Positions 36,116 through 45,225 of a stretch of 64,000 bases of DNA are shown here, in pieces. Below the pieces are notes generated by a model. It was not told where the DNA came from. It saw only the letters and a list, made by a program, of their open reading frames with translations, and ran no database searches. Location of the stretch: positions 329,997-393,996 of the forward strand of contig JAXMOK010000003.1 in NCBI GenBank assembly GCA_034669965.1. Reading direction: 5' to 3'. The translations under genes and the position numbers were made by a program. Positions within the stretch are counted from its first letter, which is position 1. Every line of letters begins with the position of its first letter. Origin of the DNA: HXMU1420-13 sp034669965 (lineage in GTDB: Bacteria; Bacteroidota; Rhodothermia; Balneolales; Balneolaceae).

Positions 36116-36891
36116 TAATTTTTATGTGCTTCGAGGATTTCTAAAACTTTAGGGTAAAGGCGCTTGTTAGTGGAAAAACCATTGCCTGAATGAATCGTTT
36201 CTACGCCGTTTTTATCGCTAAAGATCCCACCTGCTTCTTTCAAAACAGGAAGTAAAGCAGCCGCATCCCAAATATTCAATTCCGGATCGAACATCAAATC
36301 GGCACGACCAATAGCAACCATCATGTGGCCGTAAGCATCTCCCCAGGTTCTGTGCAATTTGGTTTCTGTCATCAATTGCTGGAATTCTTCTTCCATCCCA
36401 CAATCTCTGAAACGACGAATTTCAGTCACCAAAAAAGTAGAATCACTTAAGTGTTCCGTTTCTCTAACCGAAATGGGTTCATCGTTAAGTGTGGCTCCTA
36501 ATCCGATTCCTGCTGCGCATAGTTCATCAAGCGCCGGGGCGTTTATTACACCAACTACCGGTTCGTTATCGATCATTATTCCGATAAGCGTTGTATAAAA
36601 CGGCACGCCATGGATGAATGACTTTGTGCCATCAATGGGATCCAGCACCCACTGGATATTGCTATCTTCGTTTGTGCGGCCAAATTCTTCGCCAATTATA
36701 CCATGATCTGGGTAGCGTTTTAGAATCTCTTGGCGAATGAGCTGCTCGGTTTCGCGATCGGCAATAGTTACGGGTGAGTCGTCGGCTTTACTAATGACCT
36801 CGAAGTCTTTTTTAAAGTACTTTAAAGTGTGCTGTCCGCCTATATATGCAATTTCTTTTGCAGCCTGAAGAAGCTCTTTGATATCTGCCAT
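36115..36891 (-). CDS. Inositol-monophosphatase-family phosphatase, histidinol-phosphatase (HisN) type
   Basis: A 258-residue protein of the IMPase/FIG superfamily. The metal-binding motifs GEEFG (about 66), DPIDGTKSFIHG (about 82-93) and WDAAALLPVLKEAGG (about 208-222) are intact. Sequence style (short helix, TKSFIHGVPFYTTLIG) resembles bacterial HisN-type histidinol-phosphatases, but inositol or other sugar phosphates remain possible because no his genes are nearby. It is translationally coupled to the pseudo-M1 gene by a one-base overlap. Its ~310-bp leader carries a structured element with two competing hairpins. Confidence 0.88.
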   Translation of the reverse strand: MADIKELLQAAKEIAYIGGQHTLKYFKKDFEVISKADDSPVTIADRETEQLIRQEILKRYPDHGIIGEEFGRTNEDSNIQWVLDPIDGTKSFIHGVPFYTTLIGIMIDNEPVVGVINAPALDELCAAGIGLGATLNDEPISVRETEHLSDSTFLVTEIRRFRDCGMEEEFQQLMTETKLHRTWGDAYGHMMVAIGRADLMFDPELNIWDAAALLPVLKEAGGIFSDKNGVETIHSGNGFSTNKRLYPKVLEILEAHKN

Positions 36892-37204
36892 GTTGAGTAG
36901 TTCGTTTTTGAGTGAGTGAAAGTGAATGAGTGACAGCCTTAAAATTAAGCATTCTTAGTACGAACTATGAATATAATTTTTGGGGATTGTGGAATTCAAA
37001 TCCGCAAAAAAGGGTACACCGTTCAAAGCCTACCCTTTGGTTAATAGAGGTATTTTTAGAAAGCGATCACAGCTTCTAATACCTTAAAAAACTGTCTATT
37101 GCTCAATTAAAGGGTAGCTTTATTAAATGAAGAAAGTGTGAAGTAGCTCCCGTTTTATTACTATTTTCACTCATAAAATTATTTAAGTTTTTTCGATTCT
37201 TTCT
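36892..37204. other. 313-bp spacer between divergent phosphatase and aminotransferase genes
   Basis: Apart from the structured element at 37006-37121 no gene is seen. It must contain promoters for both divergent genes; no convincing promoter match was found. Confidence 0.6.
37006..37121 (-). ncRNA. Structured RNA element with mutually exclusive hairpins (possible attenuator)
   Basis: Read on the minus strand, AAAGC-TACCCTTT (37121-37109) can pair with AAAGGGTA-GGCTTT (37038-37025) over 13 pairs with one bulge. This encloses inner stems 37078-37084/37048-37054 and 37072-37077/37058-37064. The same AAAGGGTA (37038-37031) can instead pair with TACCCTTT (37016-37009), giving an 8-bp hairpin directly followed by T6, a terminator shape. 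The layout is that of a transcription attenuator or riboswitch about 115 bases before the phosphatase start. A free-standing small RNA is an alternative. No known riboswitch class was recognised. Confidence 0.5.
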
Positions 37205-38371
37205 ATGAGCGACGCACAACAATTAGAAAAAAAGCACCATTTTCAGGTGTACAATCGCTATCCGGTTACATTAAAGGCAGGCAACGGCGCCAAAGTTTGG
37301 GATACTCAAGGAAAAGAATATATCGACCTGCTAGCCGGTATTGCCGTGAACAACCTCGGGCATTGTCACCCGGCTATTGTGGAAGCTATTAAAGAGCAAT
37401 CTCAGAAATTGCTTCATACCTCAAATTTTTACTACACCGAGGAGCAAAGTGAGTTTATTTCTCGCTTGGCATATCTAAGCGGTTTGGATCGCGTTTTTCT
37501 TTGCAATTCCGGTCTGGAAGCTATGGAAGGCTGCGTTAAACTCGCTCGTGCGTGGGGACATCAACACGGAAAATCGGGAAATATTATTTCATTGTCGGAT
37601 GGATTCCATGGACGCTCGCTTGCTGGTGTAACGCTTAGCAAGCCATTTTATCAAAAAGGTTTTGATCCCCTACCTCAGGGTTTTACTCAATCTCCCTATA
37701 ATGATTTTGATGCATTGCTTGGCACTATCGATGACCAAACCATTGCCATTGCATTCGAATTGATTCAGGGCAATAGTGGCGTGCGTATTGCTGATAAACA
37801 GTTTGTACGGCAAGTACGGGAATTATGTACCGAAAAAGGCATTCTGTTAATCATCGATGAAGTTCAGACCGGCGTTGCTCGAACCGGGAAATTTTGGTGT
37901 TATGAACACTACGGCATCAAACCGGATATCGTGGCTTCGGCAAAGGCATTGGCAGCCGGAATACCGATTGGAGCAATTATAGCTGAAGAGTCGGTCGCTG
38001 CAGCTTTAGATTTTGGCCAACACGGTACCACTTTCGGCGGCAACCCTTTTGCTTGTGCGGTTGGAAATGCTTGCTTAAAAACTATTTCGCAGCATAATAT
38101 TGCCGAACAAGCGGCGGAAAAAGGTTTATACATGATGGATTTAATTCGAAATAAAACAGCCGGAAATCCTATTGTGAAAGAGGTTCGAGGCATGGGTTTA
38201 ATGATCGGCGTTGAATTAGATAAACCCGGCCGACCGGTAGTTGAGAGAATGTTTGAAAACGGGGTACTGAGTAATGTTGCAGGCGGTAATGTACTTCGCA
38301 TTGTTCCACCACTCATTATATCGCAAGACGAAATTGTGCAGGCAGTCGATATTCTAGTAAACGCTCTATAA
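37205..38371 (+). CDS. argD: Acetylornithine/ornithine-type aminotransferase (class III, PLP)
   Basis: A 388-residue class III aminotransferase. Glycine-rich and substrate blocks are NNLGHCHPAIVEAI, CNSGLEAMEG and SDGFHGRSLAG. The cofactor Asp is in LLIIDEVQTGVARTGKFW and the PLP Lys in ASAKALAAGIPIGA; HGTTFGGNPFACAVG follows. The length fits ArgD (acetylornithine + 2-oxoglutarate to N-acetylglutamate semialdehyde + glutamate), but no other arg genes lie here, so succinyl-ornithine, ornithine or related substrates are possible. Confidence 0.88.
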   Translation: MSDAQQLEKKHHFQVYNRYPVTLKAGNGAKVWDTQGKEYIDLLAGIAVNNLGHCHPAIVEAIKEQSQKLLHTSNFYYTEEQSEFISRLAYLSGLDRVFLCNSGLEAMEGCVKLARAWGHQHGKSGNIISLSDGFHGRSLAGVTLSKPFYQKGFDPLPQGFTQSPYNDFDALLGTIDDQTIAIAFELIQGNSGVRIADKQFVRQVRELCTEKGILLIIDEVQTGVARTGKFWCYEHYGIKPDIVASAKALAAGIPIGAIIAEESVAAALDFGQHGTTFGGNPFACAVGNACLKTISQHNIAEQAAEKGLYMMDLIRNKTAGNPIVKEVRGMGLMIGVELDKPGRPVVERMFENGVLSNVAGGNVLRIVPPLIISQDEIVQAVDILVNAL

Positions 38372-38413
38372 ATGAAATTTCGAACACCTAAGAATGCACG
38401 GTATCCTTTCGGC

Positions 38414-39007
38414 ATGCAACGAATTTTTTTAATTGCACTAATTCTAGGTTACGGCTCAATTACCAAAGCTCAAACATTTGAGTTTAGTTCGAGTATTCTG
38501 CCAAGTAGCTCGATTTCCATAAATGGTAAATCGAATGTGAATTCGTTTAGCTGCAGTTATACTAATCCCTTTCCTGATGTTACCCTCCAACACACTTCCA
38601 CATTGAGAGGGAATAAATTCGAAGTAGTTGGCGACACACTTGGCTTGAAGATCCGCGAATTTGATTGTGGGAAGCGAGGCGTGAATCGTGATATGAGAAA
38701 AACCTTAAAGGAAAAAGATCAACCAACCATTAATGCATGGATTGATCGAATCACTTTAAACGAAGCCGGAGAAGCAATTGCTGTATTGTCGGTTTCTATA
38801 GCCGGTGTAACCAACCCGTATGAAATGAAGATTGAGGAAACGCCCGACACAAATCTATTGGAAATTAAGGGAGAGCAAGAGATTTTCTTATCCGATTTTA
38901 AGCTCGAAACTCCCAGCGCGCTATTCGGTTTAGTAACAGTTGACGATCGGTTTGTGGTTGAGTTTGAGCTGAATATCAAACAAAAAAAAGGCAGCCTAGA
39001 TAACTAA
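38414..39007 (+). CDS. YceI-like exported protein
   Basis: 197 residues from ATG 38414, where a clear signal peptide begins (IFLIALILGYGSITKAQ); an in-frame ATG at 38372 abuts the argD stop but adds a charged extension before the signal. The mature protein is all-beta, with the pattern of a YceI lipocalin-like barrel (SINGKSNVNSF near the start, KGEQEIFLSDFKLETP, FVVEFELNI at the end). It resembles the YceI protein at 40283 distantly. These bind amphiphilic or isoprenoid-like ligands in known cases; the ligand here is unknown. Confidence 0.75.
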   Translation: MQRIFLIALILGYGSITKAQTFEFSSSILPSSSISINGKSNVNSFSCSYTNPFPDVTLQHTSTLRGNKFEVVGDTLGLKIREFDCGKRGVNRDMRKTLKEKDQPTINAWIDRITLNEAGEAIAVLSVSIAGVTNPYEMKIEETPDTNLLEIKGEQEIFLSDFKLETPSALFGLVTVDDRFVVEFELNIKQKKGSLDN

Positions 39008-39016
39008 ACTGCCTTT
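38983..39016 (-). terminator. Terminator of the YceI-porin operon
   Basis: AAAGGCAG (38987-38994) pairs with CTGCCTTT (39009-39016). On the minus strand the stem is followed by a run of eight T. It overlaps the 3' end of the convergent YceI-like gene. Confidence 0.85.
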
Positions 39017-39033
39017 CATCCTAGGTATCGATA

Positions 39034-40266
39034 TTAGAAGCCGATTACTGCTTCAATCATAAAACCGTTGAACTCTGCTCCCTGAAGAGTAGAGCCGTCG
39101 AATCCACTATCGTAGCTTTGGCTCACATATTCAATTTTTGCAAGTACGTTGTTTGTCATAAACCATCCACCACCAACATTGATGCGGCTGATTTCGCGAG
39201 TTGATGCTCCATCAGCTTGCTCACCTGAAATGGAATTGTATCGTCCACCAACATAAAAGTTTTCCATTTCACCAAAGCGGTATAGTAGTTCTCCGCCAAT
39301 TTGAGAGAATCCACCACCGGCGTCTGTACCATTAGAAACAGATTCAATCACACCGAAGAACTCTATTCCTTGGAACTTAACAAATGGGTTGATTTGGAAA
39401 GCGGTTTGATAGGCAAATCTTGGGTTGTATCGTCCGTCAAAATCGCCGCCGCCAAGAATACTGTAGTAACGAGAACCTGCACGGTCACCACCGTATAGAT
39501 AGTCGCGGGTACCTTTATCATTACTGTTGTAGAATGATCCGGTTAAACGAACTCTTAGATCTTCATTAACCTGAGTGTCGTACCCTGCTTTACCGTACAC
39601 AACGAATCCATCGTCGCCGGGAGTTGGTTTTTGATTTAAGCGACCATTAGTTACACCAAATACACCAATGATTCCTTCATTCAGGTAAGTGAATTCCATG
39701 AATGGTTCAGTAGTGAACGAATCCATTAAATAATTCCCAACAAAAGGATTGTAGATCGCACGGGCGTTATCACTTCTTCTGAAATGAGTATCACCATAAT
39801 TGATGTCGTCCATACCTACTTTAATACGTAGATTTTGCATGAGGTCGGCCATAAAGCCTTCATCGATAAAGTCAAGATTATCAATCTGTAAGTGACCACC
39901 TTTCACCCAAGCTTCCACGTGGTGTTTTGAAGACAAGTAAGTTCGGATATGTAACTTTAATCCATCTTCAAGTTGAACATCGATGTTCAAATTAGCTGTT
40001 GGTAAGTTGAAGTTGTTAGACAATTCACCAAGACTATCGCCACTGTTGGTTTGGCTTAATCCTTGGAATTGAATGGCAAAATCGCCACCAACATAAATCT
40101 GAGTACCATCAAAGGTATAATCAGTTGTTTTCGGAGTTTCAAATACATTGAGACCCATTTTACCAGCCGGACGATTGTATTGAAGTCCGGTACTTTGTGC
40201 CATTAGCCCTGTAGCAAGTACCAGTGCAAATATGGTTGTTAAGATGCTATTTGTTAGTGTTTTCAT
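39034..40266 (-). CDS. Outer-membrane beta-barrel (porin-like)
   Basis: A 410-residue protein with a signal peptide (about 1-23, ending in LMAQS) and a mature region of alternating strands rich in Gly, Tyr and Asn, ending in the aromatic FMIEAVIGF typical of BAM-inserted barrels. It looks like a 16-18-strand porin of the phosphate-selective (OprP/OprO-like) type, but I see no decisive motif. It lies 16 bases after a YceI gene on the same strand, so both are probably cotranscribed. Confidence 0.8.
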   Translation of the reverse strand: MKTLTNSILTTIFALVLATGLMAQSTGLQYNRPAGKMGLNVFETPKTTDYTFDGTQIYVGGDFAIQFQGLSQTNSGDSLGELSNNFNLPTANLNIDVQLEDGLKLHIRTYLSSKHHVEAWVKGGHLQIDNLDFIDEGFMADLMQNLRIKVGMDDINYGDTHFRRSDNARAIYNPFVGNYLMDSFTTEPFMEFTYLNEGIIGVFGVTNGRLNQKPTPGDDGFVVYGKAGYDTQVNEDLRVRLTGSFYNSNDKGTRDYLYGGDRAGSRYYSILGGGDFDGRYNPRFAYQTAFQINPFVKFQGIEFFGVIESVSNGTDAGGGFSQIGGELLYRFGEMENFYVGGRYNSISGEQADGASTREISRINVGGGWFMTNNVLAKIEYVSQSYDSGFDGSTLQGAEFNGFMIEAVIGF

Positions 40267-40282
40267 GATTTTCCTCTACGAG

Positions 40283-40846
40283 TTATTGTTTAGTTAAGTA
40301 AAGAGTAAAGTTGATGGTTACCTCGTCGCCTGTTTTCATGGTGCCCATCATTGCTGTGGGTGGGGCGATCCCGAAGTCGCTCATAAGAATGGGTTTAGAA
40401 CCGGTTAGCTGCAGCACATTTCTTTCTATGGTATAAGCCGCGGTTACTGAAATGGGTTCTTCTTGTCCGGCTATGCTTAAAACCCCGGATGCAGTCACAG
40501 TCTCAGCACTAATTTCATCTATTCCTGTGAGCGTAAAGACGATTTGAGGATGATCCTTTTCATTTAATGCACTCATGGTTTTTCGATTCATTAAGCGTTT
40601 GCCGCTTTCAATCGATTTAACTTGTGCCGTAAATGAGAAAGATTGGATGTTTATGGGTTCATCTTCACTTGAAGAAATCACAGCATCAACTGAAAAGTCT
40701 TCCACTACACTTTCCCAATCATGAACGGTTGATGTCCCCAGAATGGAAACTTTACTTTGTTCAACGTCTAACGTGAAATTATTCTGTGTATATCCAGAAT
40801 TAAATAAGATAAGGCTGATAATTAGCGTACAGATTACCTTCATCAC
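40283..40846 (-). CDS. YceI-family periplasmic protein
   Basis: A 187-residue protein with a signal peptide (about 1-20) and a full YceI domain: DVEQSKVSILGTSTVHDWES at the start, RKTMSALNEKDHPQIVFTL in the middle (the family NR.M...L....HP.I.F pattern), and GDEVTINFTLYL at the end. The fold is a lipocalin-like barrel that binds isoprenoid or lipid-like ligands. It is the first gene of an operon with the porin-like protein, suggesting a role in envelope transport or stress. Confidence 0.93.
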   Translation of the reverse strand: MMKVICTLIISLILFNSGYTQNNFTLDVEQSKVSILGTSTVHDWESVVEDFSVDAVISSSEDEPINIQSFSFTAQVKSIESGKRLMNRKTMSALNEKDHPQIVFTLTGIDEISAETVTASGVLSIAGQEEPISVTAAYTIERNVLQLTGSKPILMSDFGIAPPTAMMGTMKTGDEVTINFTLYLTKQ

Positions 40847-41042
40847 ATTACCTCTATTTTTAAGAAGTTTAGTATTGAAGATTGGCCAATCTGTTTATTT
40901 CGTTTGCAAGCTAAGCTTTGAACATGAAGATTTTGTGAAACCATTGCCCTTATTGAGCAGCACGTTTCTCACACTGATTTTTCAAGAATTATTTTATTGA
41001 ATAATTAGGCACTACGATGTTTATTGATAAAAATCTTACCTC

Positions 41043-42389
41043 ATGCATCGACTCATCCTATTAATCCTATTCATTGGTTCAAATGCCCTACATGCACAAA
41101 CTGCTTCTGCTTTAACGTTTTCGAAAATCGAAGGCTATTGGGAAGGAGCGTTTATCAAAGGAAATTCTTATCAAAAAATAGAGGTGCAGTTCTTCGAAAG
41201 TAATGGAAACTTCCTCTCGCTACAGATTATGGAAGAATGGCATCCACAATTCGGTGAATTCGAAATTCCGGTGGAAATCGACTCAATGGGAAACATCGCA
41301 TTTAACACCGGACATGGTCGAGCGGTTTTGCAACTCGATGAAAAAAATCTTGAAATGGTTGGCTATTTAAAAGAAAATGATCCGCCGATACATTTCCATC
41401 TTAAAAAAATCCCGCCACCTCCCCCGCCAAGTTATTTGGTTGAGCAAGTTGCAATAAATAACGGCGTTAATACCCTTTATGGGCATCATCATTACAACAA
41501 AATAGCTCCCTATAAATCTGCCCTAATTGTAGTTGGTGGCCGTGGTTGTTACGCCGGAAGTACAAGTTTTGATTTAAACGCAAAGATATTGCGCGAATAT
41601 GGAATTTCCGTATTTGCGTTTGATAAAAGAGGCACCGGTAGTTCAAAAGGTGATTGTAATACTGCCACCATCTTTGATTTTGCAGACGATGTAGCTGCCA
41701 TTTTTAACTATTTAGCACATCATCCCCATAACTATGAATTCATTGGCGCAATGGGCTTAAGTGCAGGTGGATGGGTGATCAACAAAGCAGAAGAACAAAT
41801 CGATCTCGATTTTATGATCACGGTTGTTGGTCCGTCAACTTCGGTTCGCGAACAGCAGTATCAAGCGCTAAGCGCGGGTGCCAGATTCTACAACTTCTCC
41901 CCAGAAGTTACCGAGCATTTAACTGAGTTTATAGATTTGGTGTTTGATGCTCCGGCAAATGAATCATCATTTAATGAAATGAATCGATTGTTGGCGCTTG
42001 CAGAAAAGGAAGATTGGATGAAAATGCTGGCTGATACCGACATCCCAAATACTGCCGATGAAATTGAATCGCTTTGGGTGCGCAGACACACTTACGATCC
42101 CGGCTCGACACTTAGAACCTTCGATAAACCGATGCTCGCAGTGTTTGGTGAAATCGACTGGATTGTGCCCTATCAACCAAATGTAGAACGTTTAGAGCAA
42201 TACTTTTCCGGTGAGCGAGCTGATCTACTAACTACGCTGGTTATTCCAGATGCCGAGCATGGAACTGAGGTATCAGGAGATTTTATCCATCTTCCAAACG
42301 GAAATTCTTATTGGCGATTTTATCGCATTTCGCCTTGGCTTACTATCGAAGTGATCGATTTTCTAAAAACCAATAATTTAATCGATTGA
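41043..42389 (+). CDS. Exported alpha/beta hydrolase
   Basis: A 448-residue protein with a signal peptide (about 1-19), an N-terminal beta domain (about 22-130) and an alpha/beta-hydrolase domain (about 150-445). The nucleophile elbow is GLSAGG, preceded by VFAFDKRGTGSSKGD (oxyanion region). The acid is probably the Asp in GEIDWIVP and the His lies in DAEHGTEV. This domain order is like the YqiA/dienelactone-type hydrolases fused to a lipocalin-like N-terminus common in Bacteroidota. The substrate is unknown. Cleaved in the periplasm or outside. Confidence 0.87.
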   Translation: MHRLILLILFIGSNALHAQTASALTFSKIEGYWEGAFIKGNSYQKIEVQFFESNGNFLSLQIMEEWHPQFGEFEIPVEIDSMGNIAFNTGHGRAVLQLDEKNLEMVGYLKENDPPIHFHLKKIPPPPPPSYLVEQVAINNGVNTLYGHHHYNKIAPYKSALIVVGGRGCYAGSTSFDLNAKILREYGISVFAFDKRGTGSSKGDCNTATIFDFADDVAAIFNYLAHHPHNYEFIGAMGLSAGGWVINKAEEQIDLDFMITVVGPSTSVREQQYQALSAGARFYNFSPEVTEHLTEFIDLVFDAPANESSFNEMNRLLALAEKEDWMKMLADTDIPNTADEIESLWVRRHTYDPGSTLRTFDKPMLAVFGEIDWIVPYQPNVERLEQYFSGERADLLTTLVIPDAEHGTEVSGDFIHLPNGNSYWRFYRISPWLTIEVIDFLKTNNLID

Positions 42390-42438
42390 TTAAGTACATT
42401 CAGTGCTTTTAAAACTGAATAGATCGGTTTACTTATTT

Positions 42439-43161
42439 ATGAAGACTTTTAGAAAAACCAGAATGAATACACTCAAAGATGAAAATGTACGTGGCTATTT
42501 ATTGTACGCTTTAGGTGAAGTTCTTCTGGTAGTGATTGGGATTCTCATTGCGGTTTCCATCAATAATTGGAATGAAGACCGAAAAGAAAAGAAACAGTTA
42601 CTGAATATTTATACTGTGGTAAAGCAGGATCTCACGAACGATATTGCTGAAATCCGAGAAATACTAGCTTACCACAATAGTCTAGAACCTGTTTTTAAAC
42701 AAATTATTGGCGATTCACTTTCGTTTGATGATTTTAACAAAATGGGCTTGCCCAGCTTTGTAATTATGGGCTATCCCGAAATTTCCTTCGATCAACGAGG
42801 GTTTCACTTGTTGCGCGATTTCAATGCTTCTAACCAACTCAGCCAAGACTCTCTGTTAATTTCGATTGTAGAGTTTTATACCGAGCGTATGCTGGAAATA
42901 CAGGTAGATGATGACTTCAGAGCTCAGGACTTTGAAGACAATTATGATTATTGGAAAAACAACCAACCTTGGTGGAACGAGTTTGTAACGATGCGGGATT
43001 TCTCTGGATTTGCTACCTATGCTACCACGGGCAGTGATTATAAAAACAGAGTAGCAACTGCATATTTCCTAACGTATCAGGTTTACTTGCCTGAACTTCA
43101 GCTTTTTCTTGATAAGGCCGAAGTTATCCTCTCAGACATTGATAAAAAACTGCTTCCTTAA
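42439..43161 (+). CDS. DUF6090-type small membrane protein
   Basis: 240 residues from ATG 42439, the start that gives the family-typical KTFRKTR...NVRGYLLYALGEVLLVVIGILIAVSINNWNEDRK. One membrane helix (about 28-46) carries the conserved GE-[IV]-[LV]-LVVIGILIA-x-INNWNE block. The rest is a ~190-residue charged helical domain outside the membrane. The family is widespread in Flavobacteriia and Balneolota; its function is not known. Its 3' end overlaps the convergent threonine aldolase gene by 4 bases. Confidence 0.88.
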   Translation: MKTFRKTRMNTLKDENVRGYLLYALGEVLLVVIGILIAVSINNWNEDRKEKKQLLNIYTVVKQDLTNDIAEIREILAYHNSLEPVFKQIIGDSLSFDDFNKMGLPSFVIMGYPEISFDQRGFHLLRDFNASNQLSQDSLLISIVEFYTERMLEIQVDDDFRAQDFEDNYDYWKNNQPWWNEFVTMRDFSGFATYATTGSDYKNRVATAYFLTYQVYLPELQLFLDKAEVILSDIDKKLLP

Positions 43162-44177
43162 TTGAATAACTCTATCATAGTCTCTAGTAGTTGAGTAAAC
43201 TCGTTTTCCGTGATCTGAAAATGAAATGTGGCCCGAATAGTTTTTGGTCCAAACTGCACCATTCTGATGCCTGCGCGCTCTAACTTTTCTAAAGCAGGAA
43301 CGGCATCCCCGGCCACTACATCAAAAATCACAATGTTGGTTTCAACCGAATCCCTGTTAATAGAAAGCTGGCTGCACTTCGAAACTACCTCAGCAAACAG
43401 CGCCGCTCTGCGGTGGTCTTCGGCAAGCAACGGCCAATGTTGATCAACGGCGAATTCTGCAGCCGCAGCAAGTAGCCCAACCTGACGCATACCTCCACCC
43501 CACATCTTACGAAATCGTCGCGCTCGGCGAATATTTTCTTCGCTCGAAAGCAACATCGAGCCTATAGGCGCACCTAATCCTTTGCTGAAACAAATCGAAA
43601 TACTGTCGGCAATGGTACCGAAGAAATCAGGTTCAGTATCCGTTGCCGTCATTGCATTCCAAATTCGGGCACCATCCATATGAATCAATAACCCTTGTTC
43701 ATTGGCAAAGGTCTTTAAAGCCCGAAGTTCTTTTTTGGTGTAACATGCCCCGCCACCTTTGTTCGTAGAGTTTTCTAAACAGATAACTTTTGTTGATGGC
43801 TCCCAATCGTACTGCCCCCGCTTTTTAGCAACTAGTAACTCGGGTGTTAATTTGCCATGCACTCCGTTGATGGGATGAATTTGTACGCCCGATAAAAATG
43901 CCGTTGCACCGGTTTCGTAATTAAAAATATGTCCAGTTTTGTCGATTAGAATCTCATCGCCGGGCTGGGTTAGCACTTTCACTGCCAGCTGATTACTCAT
44001 AGTTCCGCTGGGCACAAATAATCCGGCTTCCATCCCAAACAGGTTGGCCATTTTTTGCTCAAAAGCGTTAACAGTAGGGTCTTCGGCAAATACGTCATCA
44101 CCTACTTCGGCTGAGGTCATTGCGACCAACATTTTGGGCGTTGGCTTGGTGAAGGTATCACTTCGTAAATCTATCAT
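43158..44177 (-). CDS. ltaE: Threonine aldolase (low-specificity type, PLP)
   Basis: A 339-residue fold-type I PLP enzyme. MIDLRSDTFTKPTPKMLVAM is the diagnostic N-terminus. GDDVFAEDPTVNAFE, the PLP-stacking His region and the Schiff-base Lys in CFSKGLGAPIGS (about residue 197) are intact, as is HMDGARIWNA. It cleaves L-threonine or allo-threonine to glycine and acetaldehyde. Single gene, divergent from the nitrilase 70 bases away. Confidence 0.95.
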   Translation of the reverse strand: MIDLRSDTFTKPTPKMLVAMTSAEVGDDVFAEDPTVNAFEQKMANLFGMEAGLFVPSGTMSNQLAVKVLTQPGDEILIDKTGHIFNYETGATAFLSGVQIHPINGVHGKLTPELLVAKKRGQYDWEPSTKVICLENSTNKGGGACYTKKELRALKTFANEQGLLIHMDGARIWNAMTATDTEPDFFGTIADSISICFSKGLGAPIGSMLLSSEENIRRARRFRKMWGGGMRQVGLLAAAAEFAVDQHWPLLAEDHRRAALFAEVVSKCSQLSINRDSVETNIVIFDVVAGDAVPALEKLERAGIRMVQFGPKTIRATFHFQITENEFTQLLETMIELFN

Positions 44178-44247
44178 ATTCTGTTTTGGATTTTAAACGG
44201 GATGGAATATACTGAATGGTTCTAGACTGTAAATCAATAATCTGGCT

Positions 44248-45225
44248 TTGCAACAAAATTTTAGAGTAGCGCTGATTCAGCATCCACCTGTTTTTCTAAA
44301 TGCTGAAAAAAGCACCGAAGCAGCGCTTGAGTTTATTAAAAAAGCCGCCCATAAAGGCGCAAAACTAATTGTTTTTCCAGAAACCTGGTTTCCCGGATAT
44401 CCGGTTTGGTTAGATTATTCCCCCGGAGCTGCTCTATGGGATCATCCACCTGCAAAAGCTTTATTTCGATTACTTTTCGAGAATTGTATTGAAGTTGACG
44501 ACGCACATTATTCTTCTTTCTCTCGCGCAGCTAAAGAACATAATTGTGTTATTGTGATGGGTGCACAAGAACGTGTTGGGCGAAGTTTATATAACACCAT
44601 CTTTTATTTTCAGCCGGACGGGTCGGTCGATGTTCATCGAAAACTGATGCCCACCTATACCGAACGCCTTATTTGGGCTTACGGCGATGGAAGTACCTTG
44701 CCGGTAATCAAAGTTGAAGGCACGCGCATTGGTGGCTTAATATGTTGGGAACATTGGATGCCGCTTGCTCGTGCAGCTATGCATCAACAAAACGAACATA
44801 TTCACATCGCGCAATGGCCGATGGTAAAAGACACCAACCTGATCGCCTCTCAAAGTTATGCCTTCGAAGGGCAATGCTTTGTGTTAGCTGTGGGATGTAC
44901 GCTTACCAAACAACAAATGCTCGACGGCCTGACATCGGTGTGCAAAACGGAAGAAGATCGAAGCGCGCTCGAAATTATTGAACAAATTCCCATCGAAAAC
45001 GAAGAGCACATCCTGAAAGGTGGAAGTGTAGTGATACGTCCTGACACAACCTTGAAATGCGGACCTTTCTTTGATGAGCCGAAACTTATCATCGAAGATT
45101 TAGATTTAACCAAGCTCACCGAAGGTAATCTGTTTATTGATACAGCAGGACATTATTCAAGACCCGACGTTTTTAAACTTATGGTTGATACCCAGCCTAA
45201 ATCGAATGTAGCATTTGAAAAGTAA
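44248..45225 (+). CDS. Nitrilase-type carbon-nitrogen hydrolase
   Basis: A 325-residue protein with the catalytic triad of the nitrilase superfamily: Glu in FPETWFPGYP, Lys in HRKLMPTYTERLIWAYGDG and Cys in GLICWEHWMPLARAAM. The RLIWAYGDG and CWEHWMP blocks are those of true nitrilases (branch 1) and not of amidases. The start is TTG 44248, since no ATG fits the conserved N-terminus (VALIQHPPVFLN). It overlaps the lycopene cyclase gene by 11 bases, also from a TTG start. The natural nitrile substrate is unknown. Confidence 0.92.
   Translation: MQQNFRVALIQHPPVFLNAEKSTEAALEFIKKAAHKGAKLIVFPETWFPGYPVWLDYSPGAALWDHPPAKALFRLLFENCIEVDDAHYSSFSRAAKEHNCVIVMGAQERVGRSLYNTIFYFQPDGSVDVHRKLMPTYTERLIWAYGDGSTLPVIKVEGTRIGGLICWEHWMPLARAAMHQQNEHIHIAQWPMVKDTNLIASQSYAFEGQCFVLAVGCTLTKQQMLDGLTSVCKTEEDRSALEIIEQIPIENEEHILKGGSVVIRPDTTLKCGPFFDEPKLIIEDLDLTKLTEGNLFIDTAGHYSRPDVFKLMVDTQPKSNVAFEK

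Noticed and set aside
36115..36891. Calling the phosphatase hisN with certainty
   Set aside because: Motifs are shared by the whole inositol monophosphatase superfamily and no histidine genes are present in the window.
37006..37121. 6S RNA
   Set aside because: The long hairpin is rod-like, but the total length and asymmetric bulge do not clearly match the central-bubble architecture; kept as an unassigned structured element.
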